Shown here: positions 10,644 to 21,655 of the stretch, one piece after another | Numbering within the stretch: position 1 is the first letter of the stretch | How the letters are laid out: the number at the start of each line of letters is the position of its first letter | Assembly: GCA_030407005.1 (NCBI GenBank) | Contig: JAUDYN010000011.1 | Span: 52,501 to 116,500, forward strand | DNA: 64,000 nt | Direction: 5' to 3' | Source: Desarmillaria ectypa | Lineage: Eukaryota > Basidiomycota > Agaricomycetes > Agaricales > Physalacriaceae | Notes under the pieces: generated by a model | Databases searched by the model: none | The model's input: only the letters and a program-made list of their open reading frames with translations | What the model was told of the DNA's origin: nothing | Made by a program: the position numbers and the translations under genes

Positions 10644-12528
10644 CCAAGTTGGCCAAATACCACTTCATTCTCTAGCACAAGGCTGAAATTACCAACAAGA
10701 AAGCCAACTTACTCAGTCGACAAGATGACCATGATCAAGGAAAAGATGACAACTAAGACATGGTTGTCCTGTCCCCCACACACTTCCAGGCATTAGTACT
10801 GCCCACCACCAATGAACAAACCATGTGTATATGAGATGCAACCAGACAAAAAACCCAATAGGATCAAGAGATTGAAAAATCCCTTAATTATAAATGAGGA
10901 ATTACACAGGAAAATAAACTACTATGGTATGATGGGTGCATCTACATCCCACAAGATGCATCCCTACAAGGAGAGATCACTGCTCAGCACTATGACCACA
11001 TCACTGCTGGACATCCTGGCATCACAAAAACCAAGAAACTCATACTACAGGAGTATTGATGGCCTAAGATGTTGAAAGATGTTGAAACATACATCAAAGG
11101 ATGCAAAACATGTCAAAGAACAAAGAGTGATACACAGACCAAAGCTGCTCCTCTTCACCCTAACACAATCTCAGATGCATCTTGGACACATATATCTGTT
11201 GATATGGTCACCAGTCTTCCAGAATCCAAAGGCTATGATGCTCTCCTCATCATGGTAGATTAATTTTCAAAAACAATACTTCTAATTCCTTGCCATGAGG
11301 GACTATTGGCTGAAGAATGGGCCCTCATCCTATGAAATCATGTTTATGCAAAACACAGCATGCCACAAGTAGTCATCTCTGATTGAGGACCTCAGTTCAT
11401 ATCCTCTTTCATGAAAGAACTTTATCGGATGTTGAATATCACCCAAAACGCATCCACTGCCTACCACCCCCAGACTGATGGTCAAACTGAACAAGTCAAT
11501 CAGGAAATTGAAAAGTATCTACATATCTTTGTCAAGCATAGACAGACAGACTGGGTCAAATGGCTCTCACTTGCAGAATTTGCCCACAATAATCATATAC
11601 ATTCAGCAACAGAGAAAAGTCTGTTCATGACCCTGTATGGCTGGAACCCTTGCCTTATCCCTGATTCTATTCAAAAAACTATGTTTGCAAATCCCACAGC
11701 CATGGAATTTACAGAAACAATGGCCCAAGTCTATAAAGAGGTCCATGACACTCTGGAAAAGGCAGCAATGCAAATGAAGGTGCAATATAACAAATAAAAA
11801 CAACCACCTCAGGAATATCAAGTCAGTGATAAGGTCTGGCTCGACACTGCTAACCTCCACCTTCCAAGACCAAAGAAAAAACTTGACAACAAATGAACTG
11901 GCCTGTTCAAAATCATTGAAAAGTCAGGCATGGCAGCATACAAACTAAAACTACTGCCCCATTGGAAAATATATCCCTGATTCAATGAAAAGTTGTTGAC
12001 CCCTTATATTTCACCCACTTTTCCTAATTAACAACAACTGCTGCCACCTCCTCCTTCAGACCTCATCGATGGTTAAGAAGAATATGAAATTGAGGAAGTT
12101 GTAGACTCTTGTACTCGATGAGTATGCACCAAATGAGGACAACCATCCATGGAGGTCACAGACTACCTAGTCAAATAGAAGGGATGGACAAGAGAACACA
12201 ACTTGTGGGTCTGAGAAACTGAGATGGAGAATGCCAAGGAAGTGATCATAGAGTATAAGGCTAACATTAACTGAGCCTTATACAACACTAAAATCATAAC
12301 CAAGGACAAAATAGTGGTCAAGATACTAGACCACAAATACTTCAAGAATGGAGATATCACATACCTTGCTCAGTGCAAGGATGGATATAAAAAATGGATA
12401 ATCAACTCAGACAAAAATGCATAGGAAAACTTGATTGATCAGTATTGGATCAGTCAAGCTGAATCACAAATGGACATCCCCGAAGAGGAACCTTAGCAGT
12501 TGGGATGACTGCTTTAACAAGGGGATAA
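10644..12528 (+). pseudogene. pol: Decayed chromovirus pol remnant: RNase H end, integrase, chromodomain
   Basis: Plus-strand relic starting in the RNase H-integrase linker (KYHFILQHKAE). It runs through the integrase zinc finger (CKTCQRTKSD, 11,100), the catalytic core (SVDMVTSLPES; AYHPQTDGQTEQVNQE at 11,460) and the chromodomain region (VTDYLVK near 12,150). It ends with the conserved short hairpin and polypurine stretch before an LTR at 12,529. Stops and CpG loss are extensive. The zinc knuckle, protease and RT, about 3 kb in copy 2, are missing between 9,282 and 10,644. Confidence 0.85.
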
Positions 12529-12920
12529 TGTTATGATTTTTCCACGATCTCATCATTTTCATATCTCAATGCTTATACATCATCTCTATATCTAACCAAT
12601 CACACTGGATCATCATATCAAACTGCTAACATTTCATGTATTCCTAATGACTTTACTGTAACTGGACCATAGTCATCTGATTCCCTCATGACTCACGCAT
12701 GGACACTGATGTTTCATGTATTAATAGCATCATCTTTCAGTATATAAGTAGAGTAGTTTTAGTATATACTCTCTATCTTTTGACTAAACTTAAAACATAT
12801 ACCTTCTACTGCACAATTCCAAAGACCAACAGTCCTCTTACCATGGGTGATTGTCCAAATGTGAGACAGCCCAAGAGTGACTAAGTGTCCTAAGATCACA
12901 TGTTAGACAGGGTCATAACA
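12529..12920 (+). repeat. 3' LTR of decayed chromovirus remnant
   Basis: A 392-bp segment from TGTTATGATTTTTCC to GGTCATAACA, directly after TTTAACAAGGGGATAA (polypurine tract). Its terminal sequences resemble those of the chromovirus LTRs read on the minus strand (TGTTACGATTTTTCC), and TATATAAGTAG is present near 12,740. The next base is already inside the integrase of a second remnant, so this element was inserted into, or recombined with, that one. Confidence 0.75.
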
Positions 12921-13894
12921 GAATGGTTACTTTTAGTGGAATTTGCCCATAATAACTGAGTATATTTGGCTACTGGCAAAAGTCCATTTGTGATATTATA
13001 TGGAAGGAATCCCTGACTTGTCCCTGATGCACCCCAAGAAACACCATTTGCAAATCCAACCATGGTCAAATTCACCAAAACAATAGCACAAGTTCACAGG
13101 GAAGTGCACAATGCCTTGGAAAGGATAGCCACTCAGATGAAGGAGCAATATGACAAAAAAAGGTGACTGGCTCAGGAATATCAAGTTGGAACCAAAGTCT
13201 GGCTTGATATGAGCAACCTTCATCTCTCTAGGCCAAAGAAAAAACTAGATAATAAACAAACTGGTCTGTTTGAAATCCTGGAAAAAACAGAGTCATTAGC
13301 ACACAAGCTGAAACTACCACCCCACTGGAAAATCCATCCCCAATTCAACAAAAAACTGCTGACACCCTACATTACACCAACCTTTCCCAATCAACAACCA
13401 CCACCTCCTCCATCACCAGATCTCATTGATGGACAGGAAGAGTTCAAAATTGAAGAAGTATTGGATTTGTAAACCCATTGAGTCCATGCTAAAAAAGAAT
13501 AATGATCCAAGATAGTAATAGACTATCTGGTAAAATAGAAGGGCTGGATGTGGGAGCATAACTCATGGGTCAGAGAAACAGAAATGGTAAACACACAGGA
13601 AGCAATCTCTGAGTATGAAAAGAGGACCTCACAGAACCAAGAAGTGGATATTGCTAAAATCATAATACTAGAAAAGGCAGTAATCACTATTCTCAATCAC
13701 AAATACTTGGAAAACAAAGATATAGCCTACCTGGCACTATGAAGAGATGGCATTCAAAAATAGGTTCAAAACCCAGACAAAAAAGAGTGGAAAACACTAT
13801 TGGATGAATATTGGACCAAGCAAATAGAATCACAAAACGACATCCCTATGGAAGAGCCTTAGCAGTTGGGATGACTGCTTTAACAAGAGAATAA
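12921..13894 (+). pseudogene. pol: Second decayed chromovirus remnant: integrase C-terminus and chromodomain
   Basis: Begins abruptly in the integrase at LVEFAHNN (12,935). It continues through GKSPFVILYGRNP, the region before the GPF/chromodomain (open ORF 13,209-13,472: LDNKQTGLFEILEKTES...), PPPPPSPDLIDGQEEF, and the chromodomain (open piece 13,548-13,742, HNSWVRETEMVNTQEAISEYE). The stop plus hairpin (TAGCAGTTGGGATGACTGC) lies at 13,860. Paralogous to 17,600-16,811 on the minus strand. Stops and frameshifts make it non-coding. Confidence 0.8.
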
Positions 13895-14237
13895 TGTTAT
13901 AATTTTTTTATTATCTAATCTAATTGCCATCTTATCACTTAGCATATATAAACTCTGTCACCTCATGACCATTGTTTAACTACCATATGCCCTTCTATTT
14001 CTGATGCTCACACAGACAATGCATAGACATGTCTATATTTACATCACTAATTTATGTATATAAGTAGCATAGCTAATACTATAGATTCCCTATCTTTTAA
14101 CTAAAGTTTATCTTCATACCATATATTCTCCATAAAGATTCACAGACCATAGCCATAACCTGAAGGTGATTGTCCAAACACAAGACAGCCATTGGGATTA
14201 CACATGTCAGAAGATCACATGGACCATAGGTCTAACA
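13895..14237 (+). repeat. LTR of second decayed chromovirus remnant
   Basis: About 343 bp from TGTTATAATTTTTTTATT to GGTCTAACA, placed after the polypurine-like run AACAAGAGAATAA. The 3' boundary is set where copia sequence starts (TCTTCAGGGAATATAAC). Internal parts resemble the LTR at 12,529-12,920 (GGTGATTGTCCAAA...GACAGCC near the end). Confidence 0.65.
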
Positions 14238-16322
14238 TCTTCAGGGAATATAACATTTCTTGAGGTCTGAATCTGCCTGGTCTGTGAATTATAGTATCTC
14301 CAGGCTCTTGATTCATCTGTAAGACCTGTAAAGATAAATTATCTTGATTTTGGGTCGAGTTTTGATCTTTTGTTATCCTGTTGCAACATTCAGCATTTTG
14401 TTCCAAATTCCTGGAGTGTTGAAATGTCCAGTTTTGTTCTACAGAACACTTCTTCTGCAGTTAGATTATTTCTAATGGCCCTAGTTGGTGATCAGTTCTT
14501 CAAATATGTGGTGTATGTTACTGTCTTAGGCCATAAAAATTTTAGCAGATAATATTCTTCTAGTATGGTATAAGTATGCTTCACAAGAGTCTGATTGACT
14601 CTCTCAGTGACTCTATTTTGGGATGAAGAATATGTGGCAGTCAGTTCCAACTGGATGCCATTGCTCTGGAGGTATTTCTTCATCTCCTCATTGATATATT
14701 TCTTCCCATTATCAATCCTCATAAACTTTAGATCTCTTTCAGTATGGACTTTAATGTATTTTTGATACTGCTGAATCTTCTTTTGGATTTATATACCCTA
14801 TTTTGACTTTGGAAAATACAGTATCATCCTTCAGGATTTCCCATCTGTGAAGCTTATGTAATATCTTTCTCCATGGATACTCTGAGTTTGGGCTGACCCT
14901 CAGAAGTCTAAAAATGTCATTTCACCTATTTCAATATAATTCCTTTCAGCTTCTTATGGAAATGACTTGACATGATGCTTGGCCTACCTATATGCAGGCT
15001 TTGCAATCCTTCTGAAGCACTGCCAACTCATTCACATCCATTCCCTTGACTATTTTCTTCCTAAATAGTCTCTTTACTGATCCTATATTTAAGTGGCCCA
15101 TTACTTGATGCCACTTCTGCCATGTTTGGGCTGGTTTTGTCACATGGGCCTGGGTTATTTCTGGCATAACAATATGTAAGCTATACAGCTTCAATACCTT
15201 ATCTCCATAGCCAATCCTTTTGCCACATGATGAGATTATATCTATCCAGGATTCTCTGAATTTGAGTTCAAACTCAGCATCTGTGATGCACCCTAATGAT
15301 ATAAGATTGAATAGTGCTTCAGGGCAATGAATACAGTCCTTTAGAGTGACTGCAGTAGTCTTGCTCCCTTCAACCATTTTAATCTTAACTGTCCCTCTTC
15401 CCAAGCCTTTTGACTTTTCTACATCAATAACTTTATAGCCTGGGGTCTCAATATAGTCAGAAAAATGCAATCTGTTCTCAGAATCTGACTTGGCAACATA
15501 TATCTGAGTCTGGCCCATCCCTTTCCTCTTTTATTGCTTCCCAAAATTCTTCTTCTTATTTAGGCAATTAGCCCTAATATGGCCAGTTTCTCCACATTCA
15601 TAATATGTGATTTTTAGGTTAAAATTTTTCTTACTATGTGATGCAAGTGTTGTAGTCAGATCAGAAGTCTTTTCCTACAATCAGATATTTTTTTGGAGAA
15701 TTCAGAAGATCAACTTGTATGAATTCTTCAAGTCTGCAGTGTCCACTGATGAAATGAATGAATTCCATGATTCTGGAAGTGATATAAGCAGTGTGATGGA
15801 GAAGTCCTCCTCCTCAATAGTCTGCTTAAGGGATACTAGCTCCTTCTGATAAGACCTCATAGTCCTAATATGCTTCTCTATATTTCCTCCTTCTTCACAC
15901 TGAGCTCTAAAGAATTTTCTTCTAACAAGGACAATTCTCATGGGTTCTCTTGACTCATATATATCCTTTAGAGCTTTCCAGGCTTCTGCTGAAGTCTTAG
16001 AACCAGCAATATACACCAGCAGGCCATCTGAAACCTGTAATCTTATTGTTGAAAGAACCTTTCTATTGCTCTTCTTCCAATCTGCCACCAGTGCCACTTC
16101 TGCCAGGGCCACAGAGCTTCCATCAGCATAGTCAATTAGATCTAAATCAGTTAGCATATTAATCATCTTGACTTTCCATATTGGGTAGTTTTTTGGGCTC
16201 TTAAGGAGTTCAATCTTATACACTGACTGGCTATTCATTTGGTTCTATATGTGTACATAAAGTATGAGAGTGCAAAGTTGGTGATGATGTAAGTAGTTTA
16301 GTTAGGGCTAGGGCTTATAACC
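14238..16322 (-). pseudogene. Old Ty1/copia copy, minus strand: gag to integrase remnant
   Basis: Minus-strand relic of the copia family seen intact in pieces at 29,424-45,717. The Gag N-terminus (16,238-15,702) reads MNSQSVYKIELLKSPKNYPIWK. A second open piece (15,518-14,988) covers the protease tail and the Gag-pre-integrase zinc region (HQVMGHLNIGSVKRL). Integrase pieces (14,722-14,492) carry RIDNGKKY and TERVNQTLV, so the catalytic glutamate is kept here. A deletion of about 100 bp near 15,480 removes the protease active site (GDSGTT in the sister copy). The 3' half of pol is lost at the junction with the gypsy LTR at 14,237. A GGTTATAAGCCC primer site lies beside the LTR at 16,323. Confidence 0.85.
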
Positions 16323-16355
16323 TGTTGTAATAAGAGTGAGGAGAATGTAGAAAGG
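16323..16355 (-). repeat. Copia LTR, left piece (split by chromovirus copy 2)
   Basis: TGTTGTAATAAGAGTGAGG... matches the start of the minus-oriented solo LTR at 57,962. It is interrupted after AAAGG (16,351-16,355) by the chromovirus insertion and resumes at 24,847. AAAGG is present once in the solo LTR at the same place, so the duplication confirms the nested insertion. Confidence 0.92.
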
Positions 16356-16778
16356 TGTTAGGCACTGCCTTGGGCATGTGACTTGGGACCGTCAGCTGAT
16401 CCTCTCTGGGCCATTACGCGTTCGAACGATCACCCAAGTGAGAGAACTACGCTAATAGTCTTTAGTGTAGTGCGAGTAAGGAGTTTATAGTGTTAATTAA
16501 AACAAGAGATAGAGTACAATGGTCTAATATACTCTGTTTATATAGTATTCCTACGGCGTTATATTTAGATGAAACGCTACGGTCCATGCACAAACGGTGT
16601 TGAAGTAGGACGATCCGGGAGGATCATAGAACCAATAGTAGTCGTCTGGGGTGACAGATGGTGAGAAAGAGGGTGGTCGTCGGCGAATATCTGGATACAA
16701 GTCGGTTTCTGGACTAGATTAGATGGATGAGTCATGGATATGACTCGGATAAGATAAGATAACGGAAAAATCGTAACA
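16356..16778 (-). repeat. 3' LTR of chromovirus copy 2
   Basis: A 423-bp LTR, TGTTAGGCAC...TCGTAACA on the plus strand. It lies beside the element's polypurine tract. It differs from the 5' LTR at about six transition sites within CpG (for example CACTGCC against CACCGCC, CATGTG against CACGTG). Confidence 0.95.
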
Positions 16779-16811
16779 TTACCCCCTTGTTAAAGCAGTC
16801 GTCCCGACTGC
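16779..16811 (-). promoter_or_regulatory. Polypurine tract and 3' hairpin of chromovirus
   Basis: In element orientation the pol TAG runs into GCAGTCGGGACGACTGC (7-bp perfect stem, 3-nt loop, 16,811-16,795), then TTTAAC and the polypurine run AAGGGGGTAA abutting the 3' LTR. The hairpin is kept in both decayed relatives (12,495 and 13,862, with compensating G-T/A-T pairs) and traces remain at 28,376. The polypurine tract primes plus-strand DNA synthesis; the hairpin's role is unknown. Confidence 0.75.
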
Positions 16812-19800
16812 TAAGGCTCTTCCAAAGGGGTGTCGTCTTGTGTTGCGATTTGATTGACCCAGTACTGGTCAATCAGTTTTTTCCATATTTCTTCGTCTGG
16901 ATTGATGATCCATTTGATGCGTCCATCTGTTCTTTTGGCGAGGTATGCTACGTCGCCGTGTTCTGAATATTCGTGGTCCAGTATCTTGACCACTATTTTC
17001 CTGGTTGCGATTTTTGGAGTATATACGGCGCGGTTTACGTTGGCCTTATATTCTTGGATCGCTTCCGAGGCATTCTTCATTTCGTTCTCTCGGACCCATG
17101 AATTGTGTTCACGAGTCCATCCCTTCCATTTGACTAAGTAGTCTATGACTTCCCTAGACGGTTGTCCTCGCTTGGACCGTACCTTTCTGGTGCGCGAGTC
17201 CAAGACTTCTTCAATTTCGTACTCTTCTTGACCATCGATGAGGTCTGGAGGAGGCGGAGGCAGTTGTTCTTGGTTTTCAAATGAGGGTGCGACATATGGA
17301 GTCAGCAGTTTCTCATTGAACCGGGGGTGAATCTTCCAGTGGGGTGGCAGTTTCAGTTTGTATGCTGTTGCTCCCGACTTTTCAACGATTTCGAATGGTC
17401 CTGTTCATTTGTCGTCGAGCTTTTTCTTTGGTCGTGGAAGGTGAAGGTTGGCGGTATCAAGCCATACCTTGTCTCCGATTCGGTAATCTCGTTGAGTCTG
17501 CTTCTTTTTGTCGTATTGGGCCTTCATTTGCATCGCTGCTTTTTCCAATGCTTCGTGGACCTCCTTATGGACTTTGGCCATAGTTTCCGTAAAGTCAACG
17601 GCTGTAGGGTTTACAAAGCCAGTTTTCTGTATTGACTCGGGGATGAGTCGGGGATTTCGTCCGTATAGGACCATGAAAGGGCTTTTACCCGTGGCCGAGT
17701 GAACTCGGTTGTTGTGGGCAAATTCGGCGAGTGGTAGCCATGCTACCCAGTCGGTCTGTCTATGGTTAACAAAGATACGAAGGTATTTTTCAACCTCTTG
17801 GTTGACTCTCTCTGTCTGCCCGTCTGTCTGTGGATGATAGGCCGTCGACACGTTTTGAGTGATATTCAGCATTCGATATAGTTCTTTCATGAATGCTGAG
17901 ACGAATTGGGGTCCTCTGTCAGAGATGACCACTTGCGGCATTCCATGCTTCGCATATACTTGGTTGCGAAGGATTAACGCCCATCCTTCTGCTGATAGTT
18001 CCTCATTGCATGGAATCAAGAGGATATTTTTGGAGAAACGGTCTACGATGACTAGTAGAGCATCAAATCCGTCTGACTCTGGGAGTCCGGTGATCATATC
18101 GACTGAGATATGTGTCCATGGCGTATCAGGAATTGCATTGGGGTGAAGGGGGGCAGCCTTGGCCTGCGTGTCGCTCTTCGTCCTTTGACAAGTCTCACAT
18201 CCCTTGATGTAAGATTCTACGTCCTTCTTCATCTTTGGCCACCAATACTCACGTAGTATGAGTTCTTTGGTTTTGGTGATTCCGGGGTGTCCAGCGGTGA
18301 TATGATCATGAGATTGTGCAATGATTTCTCCGCGTAGTATTGAGTCATTGGGAACATAGACTCGTCCATCGTACCACAGAATTTCGTTCTCCTGTGTGAT
18401 TCCTCTTTCATGGTTGAGGGATTTTTCAATTCCCTGGTCCCACTGTTCCTTCTGTTTGGTTGCGTCTCTTATACACGTGATTCTTTCTTCCGTGGTTGGT
18501 ATTATCAGGGCGCGGAAGTGTTCCGGGGATAGAACGACAATGTCTTTATTGTCTTCTTTTCCCTGATCATGATCATCTCGTCTACTGAGAAGATCAGCCT
18601 TCTGGTTAGCGGTTCCGGCTTTATGCTGAAGGATAAAGTGATATTCCGCTAGTTCGGTGACCCATCGTGCTTGTCGGCGATTCAACTTCTGAGGTTTTCG
18701 GAAGTATTGGAGATTCTGGTGGTCAGTCCAGATCTCGATGGTTTCTTTGGCACCCATGAGATAATGACGCCATTCTTCTAATGCTAGCATGATGGCTAAC
18801 AATTCTTTGTCATAGATCTCATAGTTGCGCTCGGTAGCGGTGAGCGCCTTGGACATGAAGGCGACGGGTCTCCATTTGCCTTCTTTTTCTTGGCTGAGTA
18901 CAGCGCCAATGGCTCCGTCACTCGCATCTGCTTCTACTCGGAACTTTCTGTCGTCCGAAGGAATCGTTAAAACTACGTTTGTTGTCATCAGCTTCTTGAT
19001 CTGATCAAACGCCTGTTCTTGTTCTGATCCCCAGGTCCAGTCTACTTTTCCGGTCAACTGGGTAAGAGGACGGACTATTTTGGAATAGTCTTTGATGAAC
19101 TTTCGATAAAAGTTCGTGAATCCTAAGAAGGATTGTAGTTCCTTCTTTTTCGTTGGGGTTGGCCATTCTGCTATTCCTGCTATCTTGACTAGATCCATGC
19201 GAATGGCATCTTCGCTTATGATAACCCCAAGGTATTCCGTCTCGAGTACTTCAAACTCGCATTTCTCAGCTTTAAGGAATAGCTTGTTTTCTCGAAGTCG
19301 CTGGAGTACTTGTCGTACTATGTCCCGGTGTTCTGTCAAGGATTTTGTGAAGATAAGTATATCGTCGAGGTAAATGGTGACCTTTCCTCCGGCGATCAAA
19401 TCCTTGAATATGTCGTTCATCATCCACTGGAATGTGGCTGGTGAATTTGTGAGTCCGAAGAACATTACCGTGGGTTCAAAGAGCCCTCGGTTTGTTCTGA
19501 ACGCGGCTTTTTCTTCGTCTCCGTCTCGAATACGGACATTGTTGTAACCCCATCGTACATCCAGCTTAGAGAAGTATTTGGCTCCTCATAATTTGTCGAT
19601 AAGCTCAGAGATGAGCGGAAGGGGATAACGATTTTTAATCGTCATTTCGTTCAACTTTCGATAGTCTTGAACTGGTCGTAGCGAGCCATCCTTTTTCTTG
19701 ACGAAGAAGAAGGGAGAGGCGAATGGGGATTTCGACGGTCGAATACGTCCTGAGCTTAAGTTCTCGTCTAAGAACTTATCCAGTTGTTCCTGCTCATTGC

Positions 19801-21610
19801 GATTGAGCGGGTACACTTTGCAATCTAAAGTAGATTTTGTGTTGGGGATTAGCTCGATGGCGTGATCCCAGGTTCTTCGTTCTGGTAATTCATCAAAGCT
19901 TTCTTTAGAGAATAAATCTCTAAAGCTTTGATACTGAGGCGGTACGAGTTCCTCAAATGTCTGCTTCGGTTTCTCAGCATTAGCTGCAGCTGCTAACTCG
20001 TTCGCGTGATGGACGGCTCGAAGGATGATTTCTTCTTGCATATTGACGGCAAGAATACTTTCCCCCTCTTCGAGCTCTTCGTCCCATCGGTCTTCTTCTT
20101 CTGCGTCTGGCAGAGTAAAGTGGTTCTGGACACAATGACATCGTCCAAATGTCAAGGTTCCCGCCTTCCAGTTAACGAAAGGGTTGTGGCGTTTAAGCCA
20201 ATCGTGTCCCAAATATATAGTTTTGGAACCTAAGTCGGTGACTGCGAGGTCAATGCGTTCACTATGTCCTCCAATTGTCATTCGCAATTCTACAAATTCG
20301 GTAACATCTCCTGCTTTATTGCGCGTTCCATCGGCATTATAGACTGGTATAGGAGATGCGGCCTTCCTGGTGTCCAACTGGTGTTGTTGGACGTACGTTC
20401 GGTTGATGGAGCTGCCCGTGCAGCCGCTATCCAACAACGCTTGGGTTGTCAGTACTTTTTTCCCGGTGCATGGGGAAAGTTGGATGTCTACCAGGAAATC
20501 CCGACTGGAACTCTTGGTGCCTCGAATATAACGAATGGGTTCGTGTAATTCGTAGAGCTGTTCCCGGGCAATGCTCTCTCCTGTTCGTAAGCTTTGGATA
20601 AGCTCGTCGTCGATTTCTCCAAGTCGTTTGGGGTGTACCCAAATGGAGAGAACCGCTTTGGCGTTTGCCAGATTCTTGGAGTTGCGTATAGCACGCATCG
20701 TCCAGTCAATTCCAAATGGTTTGAACCATTGGAATTCGTCTTGCTTCCCTGTGCATTCAGAAGACTTTTTCAGCTTTCCCGTACATTCGAAAGCAATTGA
20801 TACCCCCTTGTTAAGATTGGTATCGGTTTCGATGCTTCCCTGTGCATTCGGAAGATCAAGTTTCTGTTTTTCCAGTGTTCTGCATATCGGGGTACTGGCT
20901 TTGGATTGGCTGTCTTGCCACATCCTAAACGCCGTATCATCTTCTTCGTCAGGTACTTCAACGATGGTAGTTCTGCTGAAATGCCCCCTTTTTACCGCCT
21001 GGGCGCTAGCGGGATCCTGTCCCTTTTCCTCGGCCGGCACCACTCGCGATGGAGTTTGAAATTCCTTGGTCATTGACTCCCAGCTAGTGCCTAAGGCGAC
21101 CTTCGCACGGTTGTCAACCCTGCAACTTGCCGGCCCAGTTTGGTACTCAGCTTCGTCAAGTTTTCCACTCCCCGGACCGGTTCGTCCGGGTAAAGCCTGG
21201 CCTTGGTTAGAGGCACTGTCCTGGTCCTCCGCCGACCCTGGCGGAACTGGTGAGCTTGCCCCGCTGCTCGAAGTGGGTACTGGGACGGTCGGACTTCTGG
21301 GAGGCCCGGAGGAGTCCCGCCTACTGGTCCCTGCTCGTCGCTGTGCGCTCAGCGGCGTATCCGGTGAGCACTGCTCGTTGGACTTTGTTGCGGCGCCAAC
21401 ACCACTTGGCAAGTCCCGCTCCAGTTCGTTGGAGGCTCGGGATTTGTCACTACAGATACTAGTGTCAGCATCTTCTAGCAGTATGACGTACCTGTTTGTT
21501 TTTGTTGATTCTTTCTTTGTCTTCGGCTTCGGTGAAGTCATGGATATATTTTTCGTAGATAATTTTCTGTTTTCATAATAATGAGTCCGACCCACGGAAA
21601 CCGAGGACAC
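16811..21610 (-). pseudogene. pol: Pol of chromovirus copy 2: PR-RT-RH-IN-chromodomain, two TGAs
   Basis: Pol frame is -1 relative to Gag; it is open upstream of 21,610. After a Ser/Pro-rich linker: aspartic protease (LLDSGCTGSSIN near 20,430), RT (FFVKKKDGSLRPVQDY near 19,690; YLDDIL near 19,370), RNase H (VEADASDGAIGAVL near 18,930; KELLAIMLALEEW), integrase zinc finger (CETCQRTKSD) and core with D (SVDMITGLPES), D (VISDRGPQF) and E (GQTERVNQEVEKY) all present, then GPF-like and chromodomain segments (YLVKWKGWTREHNSWV near 17,140). Stops: TGA at 19,583-19,585 (CGA) and near 17,405. Otherwise all catalytic residues are intact. The chromodomain would direct integration to marked chromatin. 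Confidence 0.92.
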
Positions 21611-21622
21611 ACCTTGAGACTT

Positions 21623-21655
21623 GGGCGTGCAAGGGGAATCGAACCCTTGACGCCC
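21623..21655 (-). promoter_or_regulatory. Hairpin and B-box-like loop at the gag stop (copy 2)
   Basis: GGGCGTCAAGGG pairs with CCCTTG-C-ACGCCC, giving twelve base pairs with one bulged C and the loop TTCGATTC. The first G is the last base of the gag TAG. Conserved in copy 1. It could stall ribosomes at the gag-pol boundary; no canonical X-XXY-YYZ slippery site lies upstream (GTA AAA GAG TAG). GGTTCGATTCC inside it equals the Pol III B-box consensus. Confidence 0.7.

Noticed and set aside
10812..11263. Separate small genes in the gypsy remnant
   Set aside because: They are open fragments of one decayed integrase region (CQRTKSD and SVDMVTSLPES motifs) in order.
21623..21655. tRNA gene at the gag-pol junction
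   Set aside because: Only a T-arm-like hairpin and B-box are present; no D-arm, anticodon arm or A-box with the right spacing.
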